From positions 66,728-71,885 of the forward strand of contig PBUO01000057.1 in NCBI GenBank assembly GCA_002727895.1: a stretch of 5,158 bases of DNA, read 5' to 3'. A program made the position numbers and the translations under genes. A model generated the notes under the pieces. The model was not told where the DNA came from. It was given only the letters and a program-made list of their open reading frames with translations, and did not search any database. Within the stretch, counting starts at the first letter, position 1, and each line of letters starts with the position of its first letter. Source of the DNA: Acidimicrobiaceae bacterium (GTDB taxonomy: Bacteria; Actinomycetota; Acidimicrobiia; Acidimicrobiales; MedAcidi-G1). Shown one piece after another: positions 1 to 5,158 of this stretch.

Positions 1-81
1 CGAAGGCACCAGGCTCCTGAATAGCGGCGAAGGAACCAGGCTCCTGAATAGCGACGAAGGAGTCAGGCTCCTGAATATCAA
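1..81 (-). repeat. Three in-frame 27-bp tandem repeats encoding a nonapeptide with an IQEP core
   Basis: The units are 1-27, 28-54 and 55-81, each beginning CGAAGG on the plus strand. By direct comparison, units 1 and 2 match at 25 of 27 positions, 2 and 3 at 23, and 1 and 3 at 21. A 14-nt core, CAGGCTCCTGAATA, is identical in all three and encodes most of Ile-Gln-Glu-Pro on the minus strand. The period is a multiple of three, so a change in copy number would alter protein length without shifting the frame. The next CGAAGG at 82 opens sequence that no longer matches the unit, so the array ends there. It reaches base 1, so the total number of units is unknown. Confidence 0.93.
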
Positions 82-886
82 CGAAGGCGCTCTCCGCGTC
101 AAGGGCCATGTAGGTCCTGATCAGACCCAGCCGCTTGAACGAGGAGTCCAGAAAGTCGACGCCGCCCGGCGCCCCGCCGGCGAGCAGGGGCGCTACGACC
201 AGGAGGGCGACGGCTGCCACGGCTCGGACCGATCGAAGGCCCCGGCCGAGGACCAGGGCCCCAGCCATGCACCACAGGGACAGGAAGGCCGTCTGGGCTC
301 GAAGTCCTTCAAGGAGGAGGAAACAGGTGGTCGTACCGACGAGAGTCAACGCAACGTCGATGGGTCGAGCCGCCCTCCGGCCCTCGGCCAGGAAGAACGC
401 TGCCAGGATCAGGCAGGTCCAGATCAGCGACTCCCGCACCACCGCAGCAGAGAAGAAGACCTGAGACGGCAGAAGAGCGACCACCAGACCCGCCAGGACG
501 GCGAATGACGTCCGGACAACTCGCGATGCCACGACGGTGGTCAGCACCGCGGCGAGGACGCCATATCCGGCCGAGAGCAGGAGGCCGAGGAGCCGGACCG
601 GGCCGAAGGCCCGGAAGAGGAGATCGACCTGGCCGGTGAAGACCCACGTCGAATCATAGAGGGAGCGCCCGTAACCCACCCAGAAGACGTCCAGGCGGCC
701 AGCCGCAGAGGCCTCCGCCACGGCGAGGTACTGGTTCTCGTCCTTGACCATGCTGGCTTCTCCGAGGACAAGCCCGACGGCGACGGCCACGAGACGGACA
801 ACTCCCGCCACCACGCCGACCGTCAGCAGGGGCCGGCCCTTGGCAAGGCTCGCCAGTCGACGCAGAAGGTTTCTCCAAATACCCAT
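1..886 (-). CDS. Multi-pass membrane protein, possible GT-C-type glycosyltransferase; 3' end missing, with nonapeptide repeats
   Basis: The frame opens at an ATG at 886-884 and stays open to base 1, giving 295 residues with no stop, so the C-terminal part lies outside the window. Hydrophobic segments at about residues 20-42, 96-122, 127-147, 153-168, 178-194, 198-214 and 220-238 indicate an integral membrane protein. After the first segment comes KDENQYLAVA (48-57), an acidic pair in the first outer loop such as GT-C enzymes using polyprenyl-phosphate sugars often carry. LPSQVFFSAAVVRES (139-153) resembles the Pro-Ser and Arg-Glu-Ser region of GT39-like and polymerase-like bacterial membrane proteins. 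The start forms TGATG with the flippase stop, implying translational coupling; the nearest SD-like AGGA is 13 nt upstream, which is far. Residues from about 268 form tandem nonapeptides (FVDIQEPDS, FVAIQEPGS, FAAIQEPGA). That it is a membrane protein is clear. The glycosyltransferase role is inferred; a Wzy-like polymerase or an unassigned family is possible. Confidence 0.75.
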   Translation of the reverse strand, partial: MGIWRNLLRRLASLAKGRPLLTVGVVAGVVRLVAVAVGLVLGEASMVKDENQYLAVAEASAAGRLDVFWVGYGRSLYDSTWVFTGQVDLLFRAFGPVRLLGLLLSAGYGVLAAVLTTVVASRVVRTSFAVLAGLVVALLPSQVFFSAAVVRESLIWTCLILAAFFLAEGRRAARPIDVALTLVGTTTCFLLLEGLRAQTAFLSLWCMAGALVLGRGLRSVRAVAAVALLVVAPLLAGGAPGGVDFLDSSFKRLGLIRTYMALDAESAFVDIQEPDSFVAIQEPGSFAAIQEPGAF

Positions 887-2145
887 CACGTCGGCAAAGT
901 CCTAGAGAGGGCCCGTGCCGCCTGGACGCATCCGACCACGGCCATCACCCCGAATGCCGCCGACCGCACCCAGGCCGCCCCCGAGGACTGGCCATGGGGG
1001 ATGATGAGAAGGTCGAGCACCACCATGACCACCGCGCCGGACATGGCAGGCGCCGGTAGCAGGTCGAACCGGCCGAGGCCGGTCGCGATGGCTATGCCCA
1101 CAAAGTAGACGGCGAGGAACCCCTCCCCCAGGGCCATGACTCCGACCAGATCAGCGATCGGTTGGAACCCACGACCGACTGCTGCCGTCACCACCGGGGC
1201 GCCATAGAGGCCGATGGCTGTCAGTAGGACTACGTGGGCGATTCCAACTCGGATGACGACCCGAGCCAGGTCGGAGGAACGGAGTTCTCCGGTGGCCAAT
1301 CGGTTCGACAGAACCTGGAGGAACGAGACCAGCAGCACCCTCGGGAGTTCCACCGCAGTCGCGGCGACCGAGTAGAGGCCGAGCGCACCGGTCGACACGG
1401 CAACTCCCAGGATCATCCGGTCCGCCCGGAAGGCGATCGTCTGGCCGAAGGTCCCCCCGAGGACCAGGATCCCGCTCCGGATGATCGTCCGCCACCGGAC
1501 CGGGACGATCCGTGGCCGACCTGCCACCCCGACGACGACCCTGTACAAGTAGGCGCCGCCGAACGCGTATCCAAGCGCCGTCAAGGCAATCGTTCCCGCC
1601 GGATCCAGTCGACCGAGGATGGCCAGGATGGCAACCCCGGCCATCGGCACACCACCGATGGCCAGGTCACGCCACGTGGTGGCCAACGTGCGACGGATGG
1701 CGAAGGCTGCGTCAAGCATCATGAGGGCGAAGAGCATGGTCACCCCGAGGAGGACTCCCCAAGCGACACTGCCCGGCCCAAGGCCGACGTGCTCCACACC
1801 GACCATTTGAAGGACGACGGCCATCAGGACGCACTGCGGGACGAGGAGCACCAACGAGAGACCCAGGTAGTCGTCAATGCGGACGCTGTCCGATCGGAGA
1901 ATCCTGATTCGGCCGCTCACGTTCGTTCCGAGGCTCACCAACTCGCTGGCCAGCATGGACACTGTGACCACGAAGACAATCTCGCCGCGTCCCTGTGGCC
2001 CGAGGTGCCGGGCCGTAGCCAACGCCACAAGGATGCCTCCAGCCGACGAGGCCATCCTTGCCAGAGAGATCGCCGTCGCCTCTCCACGTGCCGTCTGAAA
2101 CCACTCCGAGCAAGCGGTCCACCATGCGATCCGGCCGTGGTTCAT
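886..2145 (-). CDS. Wzx-type polysaccharide flippase (MATE/MOP-superfamily lipid-linked oligosaccharide exporter)
   Basis: This 419-residue protein has about twelve hydrophobic segments, at roughly 27-47, 54-75, 94-115, 127-149, 162-179, 186-206, 223-240, 246-268, 297-320, 332-355, 365-383 and 393-411. The number and length fit the Wzx/RfbX family, which moves undecaprenyl-linked oligosaccharides across the inner membrane. Two stretches are typical of the family: ATARHLGPQGRGE (43-55), after the first helix, and FRADRMILG followed by GALGLYS (239-259), the Arg-x-Asp and Leu-Gly-x-Tyr pattern midway along. I chose the ATG at 2145-2143 because it overlaps the methyltransferase stop as ATGA and has AGGTG close upstream. 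The frame extends 13 codons further to a GTG at 2184, but that start would lie deeper inside the methyltransferase gene. The stop at 888-886 overlaps the next gene's ATG. The family call is from residue patterns; the substrate cannot be told from the sequence. Confidence 0.86.
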   Translation of the reverse strand: MNHGRIAWWTACSEWFQTARGEATAISLARMASSAGGILVALATARHLGPQGRGEIVFVVTVSMLASELVSLGTNVSGRIRILRSDSVRIDDYLGLSLVLLVPQCVLMAVVLQMVGVEHVGLGPGSVAWGVLLGVTMLFALMMLDAAFAIRRTLATTWRDLAIGGVPMAGVAILAILGRLDPAGTIALTALGYAFGGAYLYRVVVGVAGRPRIVPVRWRTIIRSGILVLGGTFGQTIAFRADRMILGVAVSTGALGLYSVAATAVELPRVLLVSFLQVLSNRLATGELRSSDLARVVIRVGIAHVVLLTAIGLYGAPVVTAAVGRGFQPIADLVGVMALGEGFLAVYFVGIAIATGLGRFDLLPAPAMSGAVVMVVLDLLIIPHGQSSGAAWVRSAAFGVMAVVGCVQAARALSRTLPT

Positions 2146-2996
2146 CGCACCTGGGAAGAGCGTCGTCCGACGGCGACCCACCACGGCGGCCCCTCCGAGA
2201 ACTCCACGTCGACCAGCCCTGCCTGCTCGAGGAGGTTTCGGACCTCGTCGCGGCTGAAGCGCTTCTCGAGACGGGTCCCGAACCGGTCCAGCGCGTCGTT
2301 CCGCATGACGGAGAAGGACCGGTTCCGATACTGGAAGAGCGGCAGGCGCGATGGGTCGAGACCGAGGTGCTCGAGCAGGAGTGCCGTCCTGGCCGGCGGC
2401 CAGTAGACAGCGATAGCCAGCAAATCGGCCACTAGGTGCCGAGGGCGGCGCGGCAGGCGTGAAACCACGATTCGGACAGCAGTCACCAACTGGTGCAGGA
2501 ATCGACGGACGAATCCAGCACCTTCTAGGTCGTAGTAGAGGTAGACGAGGAACGGCGCACCTGGCCGGAGCTTCCGGGTGCAGGACCGGAGTGCTTCGGC
2601 AGTGTCCGGGACATGGTGCAGAACGCCGAGCGAGTAGCCGAAGTCGCAGGTCCCGTCGCCTACGCCGAACGAACTCAGATCTTCATGGTGGAACGAGACG
2701 TTCTGGTATCCCCGGAGGACCTGCCGAGCAATGTCCAGCGCCTCTCTGCTTGCATCTACGCAGTGCAGGTGCCCAACTCTTGGTGCGAAGAAGGCTGCCC
2801 AACGCCCGGAGCCACAGCCGGCATCAAAGCCGATCGGATCTGGGGGAAGTTCATCCCAGGGGAATACCGCGACGTAGTCGTCGAACATCGACTGAAGTTC
2901 CATTGGATCGAGGTCGGCGTTGGTGAACCGGGCCCATTCCTGGCCAAACGCCTCAACCACCTTCAAATCGACGTTTCGGAGCGGCCTCTCACCCAT
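2142..2996 (-). CDS. Class I SAM-dependent methyltransferase (Methyltransf_11-like)
   Basis: This 284-residue soluble protein has the ordered motifs of a Rossmann-fold methyltransferase. Motif I is GFDAGCGSG (56-64), the SAM-binding glycine loop. The acidic residue at the end of strand 2 is Asp81 in LHCVDAS. CDFGYSLGVLHHVPD (117-131) is the motif with the LHHV signature of UbiE/Methyltransf_11 enzymes, and LRPGAPFLVYLYY (143-155) is the post-motif strand. The tail, about 200-284, includes FSRDEVRNLLEQAGL (247-261), a helix commonly seen before the last strands in sugar- and lipid-modifying methyltransferases. The ATG at 2996 is preferred because GGGAG (3011-3007) lies 10 nt upstream. The alternative GTG at 3005 would sit almost on that site. 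The gene is 49 nt after the polymerase/ligase gene and overlaps the flippase start by 4 nt. A role in methylating or capping the glycan, or its lipid-linked precursor, is inferred from context; the acceptor is unknown. Confidence 0.88.
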   Translation of the reverse strand: MGERPLRNVDLKVVEAFGQEWARFTNADLDPMELQSMFDDYVAVFPWDELPPDPIGFDAGCGSGRWAAFFAPRVGHLHCVDASREALDIARQVLRGYQNVSFHHEDLSSFGVGDGTCDFGYSLGVLHHVPDTAEALRSCTRKLRPGAPFLVYLYYDLEGAGFVRRFLHQLVTAVRIVVSRLPRRPRHLVADLLAIAVYWPPARTALLLEHLGLDPSRLPLFQYRNRSFSVMRNDALDRFGTRLEKRFSRDEVRNLLEQAGLVDVEFSEGPPWWVAVGRRSSQVR

Positions 2997-3006
2997 CGAT
3001 GGCACT

Positions 3007-3011
3007 CTCCC
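3007..3011 (-). promoter_or_regulatory. Shine-Dalgarno site of the methyltransferase gene
   Basis: The minus strand reads GGGAG ten nucleotides before the ATG at 2996, within a longer GGGAGAG. It decides between two in-frame starts: the GTG at 3005 would leave almost no spacer, whereas the ATG has a workable one. Confidence 0.55.
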
Positions 3012-3045
3012 GTGAATCGACCACGACCCGATCCTGTGGCCTCAC

Positions 3046-5070
3046 TCAGGAACCTCGAATTTCCGTCGCTCGCTTGTTTCTGCCGATCACCGCGAAGAAG
3101 TCCGCGATCTCGCTGCGATGGGGGCCGAGCGGATCTGCCCGGAGCACCGCTTCATAACGATCCACCGCCTCGTCTAGGTAACCGGGTCGAGAGACCAGGG
3201 CAGCTGCTCGCCGGGCCGTCTCGAGGGCCAGCGCCGGGTCGCCGGGCCGGAGCTCGACGGCACGGAGACTCGAACGGTACGCCGCTTCCATTGCACCACC
3301 CGCCTGCTGCACCCTCGCCAATCGACTCCAGAGCAGTCCGTCGGATGGAAGCTCGTCGATGGCATACAAGAGATGGCGCTCTGCCTTAGCGGCCTCACCC
3401 CGCGCGATCGAGATCATGGCCTGATGGTGGGCACGGTCCGCCATGACGGGAGCGAGGAGAGGACCCGCTAACACGACCAGGATCACGGTGCCGATCGGCA
3501 CCATGACGCCCATCCGGAGTTTCCAGGGCCGATCGGACCATCGGTCAACCAGCCGCATCCACCTGCCGTTTCCCTCCTCTCGCCCGGACCCGAGAGCGAG
3601 AAGCGACCCGATCAGGATTCCATGGAGGATCCCGAGCGATGGGAGGTCCACGGACACTGCCGACTGCAGGTGGAAAGCCGTCCAGGCGGCTCCAAGTCCT
3701 GCCACGAGATACCGGCCGTCCTCGGAGCAGGACCGCCACGCCCTCAGAGCTAGAACGATCACCGACAGGGCAAGCAACAGGTACGCGACACTGACGAGGA
3801 TCCCTCCACCGGCCAACAATCCGAGGGGCACGCTGTGTGCCGAGTCGGTTAGGTGCGTAGGAGAAATAGCGGCGTGACCTGCGTCCCTCAACTCAGCAAA
3901 GCGCGTGCTGAATGTTTCCAACCCGAGCCCAGTCAGGGGACTGTCTGCGAAGATCCTGAGGGCGACTCGCCAGAATGTCCAGCGTTCCCCGAGCGCCGTC
4001 GAGAACCGCGACCAGATGAACCCGTGCCCCCAGACCATCCCGGCGACTCCGAAACCAACCACCGGCACTACGTAGTAAGCCATGGACCGCCGGCCAGACT
4101 TCTGCGGCACACGCGACGTTGGTGCACCATCGGCCGTCTCCGCGACCGCCTCCAGAGGACGGAACGAGTCCCTGGAGATGAGGAGCGCGTAAACCACCGA
4201 CAGGCCGACTAGCCCTGCGAGACCTAGTCGGCCGGCCATGATCGGGACAACAATTAAAAGGACGGCCGACGCAAGCGAACCGATCCATTTGGACAACCCA
4301 GTCAACCGTCGGTCCTGGAGCCGCGCCAGAAGAACCAGGGCTGTCGCGACGAGGGCTAGTTGCCCCTGCAGCGAGCCGAGATGCCCGATGCACCAGAGGC
4401 ACGACATCAGGACCGCTCCACTGATCCCCCTAACCAGTCCTCCGGCCTCGCCGCCTCGGAACGCAACGGCACAGGCCAGCGGTGCGACGATCGCCAGATA
4501 GCCCGACGTGAAGTTCGGATTACCGAATGTCGACATCACATCGATCCCGAACGACATCGATGTGGCCCAGTCGAATGGATCCCGATCGAACGCCTGGAGG
4601 ATCGCATAGCCGAGGACCGGGATTGAGCCAACCATCGCGACCGCTGGCACCGACCAAGGCAGCCGATCTCGGAATAGGCGTCCCGTCGAGAAGGCGATGA
4701 AGCACACCGCCAGATAGGTCACTGCGCCGGACCACCGCACGCCCGCACCCGTCCAGGCTCTAGCTGAGTGGGGCGATGCCATCGCCGACATCATCACTGC
4801 GATCGCAAGAAGAACGAGTGCGCCCTCAGAGGTCCACCTCCAGGACCAGCGCCGCGCCATTCCGCGGGCACCGAGTGCCAACATCCACCAGACCACGAGA
4901 AGGACGGAGATCCCCCAGACGAGTACCAGCTTCGGACTCGTGAAGACGCTGTAGGTAGACCGGTGGAAGGCCCCAGGTACGACGGCGAGCGGAGCCAGGC
5001 AGAGCGCACGACCCACCCTGTCCCAACTCGGCAGAGCGCGATGTGTTCCGCCGGTTCGGTCGCCGTCCAC
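3046..5070 (-). CDS. O-antigen ligase/polymerase (Wzy/WaaL family) with C-terminal TPR-like domain
   Basis: This 674-residue protein has a membrane domain of about a dozen helices (roughly 22-543), then a soluble tail. GNPNFTSGYLA (183-193) is the Gly-Asn-Pro-Asn pattern common in the Wzy_C/O-antigen ligase family (PF04932). A long predicted outer loop, about 351-411, holds RWTFWRVALRIFADSPLTG (363-381), then GLGLETF (381-387). DSAHSVPLGLLAGGGI (409-424) corresponds to the usual AHN segment, with Arg363 and His412 as candidate functional residues. Such enzymes polymerise or ligate undecaprenyl-linked glycans outside the inner membrane. Residues about 547-650 contain amphipathic helix pairs of the TPR type, such as AERHLLYAIDELPSD and ALETARRAAALVSRPG, so the protein is longer than a plain ligase. 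The start is uncertain: the GTG at 5070 is first after an in-frame TAG and has only a weak GGCGA upstream; a GTG at 5016 would remove 18 residues. Polymerase versus ligase cannot be settled from sequence. Confidence 0.85.
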   Translation of the reverse strand: MDGDRTGGTHRALPSWDRVGRALCLAPLAVVPGAFHRSTYSVFTSPKLVLVWGISVLLVVWWMLALGARGMARRWSWRWTSEGALVLLAIAVMMSAMASPHSARAWTGAGVRWSGAVTYLAVCFIAFSTGRLFRDRLPWSVPAVAMVGSIPVLGYAILQAFDRDPFDWATSMSFGIDVMSTFGNPNFTSGYLAIVAPLACAVAFRGGEAGGLVRGISGAVLMSCLWCIGHLGSLQGQLALVATALVLLARLQDRRLTGLSKWIGSLASAVLLIVVPIMAGRLGLAGLVGLSVVYALLISRDSFRPLEAVAETADGAPTSRVPQKSGRRSMAYYVVPVVGFGVAGMVWGHGFIWSRFSTALGERWTFWRVALRIFADSPLTGLGLETFSTRFAELRDAGHAAISPTHLTDSAHSVPLGLLAGGGILVSVAYLLLALSVIVLALRAWRSCSEDGRYLVAGLGAAWTAFHLQSAVSVDLPSLGILHGILIGSLLALGSGREEGNGRWMRLVDRWSDRPWKLRMGVMVPIGTVILVVLAGPLLAPVMADRAHHQAMISIARGEAAKAERHLLYAIDELPSDGLLWSRLARVQQAGGAMEAAYRSSLRAVELRPGDPALALETARRAAALVSRPGYLDEAVDRYEAVLRADPLGPHRSEIADFFAVIGRNKRATEIRGS

Positions 5071-5136
5071 TCGCCGAATCTATCGGGTCGCCTATCGCCG
5101 ACTCGGCGTATCCAACCCAGTCCAAAACGCGGAGGG
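5071..5136. promoter_or_regulatory. Leader region of the minus-strand operon, promoter not resolved
   Basis: These 66 bases separate the upstream hairpin from the first gene and are the only visible place for an operon promoter. On the minus strand a TTGGAC hexamer (about 5124-5119) could be a -35 element, but no good -10 lies 16-18 nt downstream; GATAGG and GATAGA occur further on at poor spacing. A 13-bp inverted repeat, CGCCGA-C-TCGGCG, is at 5096-5108 and might be an operator or chance in GC-rich DNA. Nothing here looks like a riboswitch. Confidence 0.25.
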
Positions 5137-5158
5137 GCCCCGCACCGAAGTGCGGGGC
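5137..5158 (-). terminator. UUCG-capped GC-rich hairpin, probable terminator upstream of the operon
   Basis: The minus strand reads GCCCCGCAC, TTCG, GTGCGGGGC: a perfect 9-bp stem closed by C(UUCG)G, an exceptionally stable RNA tetraloop. The loop has that form only on the minus-strand RNA; on the plus strand it is CGAA. After the stem comes CCCCTCCGCG, then four T, so the U-run is displaced and short. It most likely ends a transcript entering from the right, isolating this operon, or it could be a leader hairpin. The window stops at the outer base of the stem, so its full length and any plus-strand U-tract cannot be seen. Confidence 0.5.

Noticed and set aside
1..81. CRISPR array
   Set aside because: The units are directly adjacent with no spacers and are translated in frame as part of a membrane protein.
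2..509. Plus-strand open frame at the left edge that also reads the repeats as a nonapeptide (EGTRLLNSG-like)
   Set aside because: A 27-bp repeat gives a nonapeptide in any open frame. The minus frame has a coupled start, membrane-protein hydrophobicity and continuity with the operon, whereas the plus frame is charged and featureless.
654..878. Minus-strand 74-codon frame beginning near the start of the truncated membrane protein, and a second frame at 541-801
   Set aside because: Both are Arg-, Gly-, Ser- and Pro-rich shadow translations of the frame that starts at 886.
2146..2184. Extended flippase start at the GTG at 2184
   Set aside because: It would add 13 Arg-rich residues inside the methyltransferase gene, whereas the ATG at 2145 makes a classic ATGA overlap and leaves a normal Wzx-like N-terminus.
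1234..2406. A 390-codon open frame on the plus strand, opposite the flippase and methyltransferase
   Set aside because: Its product is almost entirely hydrophilic and rich in Asp, Arg, Glu, Gln and Pro, with no domain pattern. It is antisense to two genes with clear family motifs. Long antisense frames are expected in GC-rich DNA.
3006..3045. Possible hairpin between polymerase/ligase and methyltransferase (CCAC...GTGG at 3021-3039)
   Set aside because: Only four Watson-Crick pairs plus one G-T pair around a nine-base loop, with no U-run. It is too weak to call a terminator or an attenuator.

Overview
The window is a GC-rich stretch, roughly 60-65% G+C by eye, with strong G/C preference at third codon positions. 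All four genes lie on the minus strand, so transcription runs from right to left. They look like part of a polysaccharide (O-antigen, capsule or exopolysaccharide) assembly cluster. The base composition, GTG start candidates and a C(UUCG)G-capped GC-rich hairpin would suit an actinobacterium or another high-GC environmental lineage. No gene here fixes the taxonomy, so that placement is only tentative.

Layout from right to left. (1) At 5137-5158 there is a perfect 9-bp stem with a UUCG loop on the minus-strand RNA, probably a terminator or leader hairpin before the operon. (2) At 5071-5136 there is a short leader that should hold the promoter, although no convincing sigma-70 site is visible. 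(3) At 3046-5070 there is a Wzy/WaaL-type polymerase or ligase with a C-terminal TPR-like tail. (4) At 2142-2996 there is a class I SAM-dependent methyltransferase, 49 nt further on. (5) At 886-2145 there is a Wzx-type polysaccharide flippase, overlapping the methyltransferase by 4 nt (ATGA). (6) From 886 leftwards to the edge there is a multi-pass membrane protein, possibly a GT-C-type glycosyltransferase. It starts at a TGATG overlap with the flippase stop and runs off the window. No gap between genes exceeds 50 nt.

Together the genes suggest the late, membrane-bound steps of a Wzx/Wzy-like pathway. The flippase would move lipid-linked oligosaccharide across the membrane, the Wzy/WaaL protein would polymerise or ligate it outside, the methyltransferase would decorate or cap the glycan or its precursor, and the truncated membrane protein may add sugars from a polyprenyl-phosphate donor. 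Cytoplasmic glycosyltransferases and sugar-nucleotide enzymes are not in view.

The least expected signal is at the left edge. Positions 1-81 hold three in-frame 27-bp tandem repeats, which encode a nonapeptide repeat with an invariant IQEP core in a predicted extracytoplasmic loop of the truncated membrane protein. The array reaches base 1, so its true copy number is unknown. I see no evidence of a wholly new multi-gene system; the rest is a recognisable polysaccharide-assembly operon.
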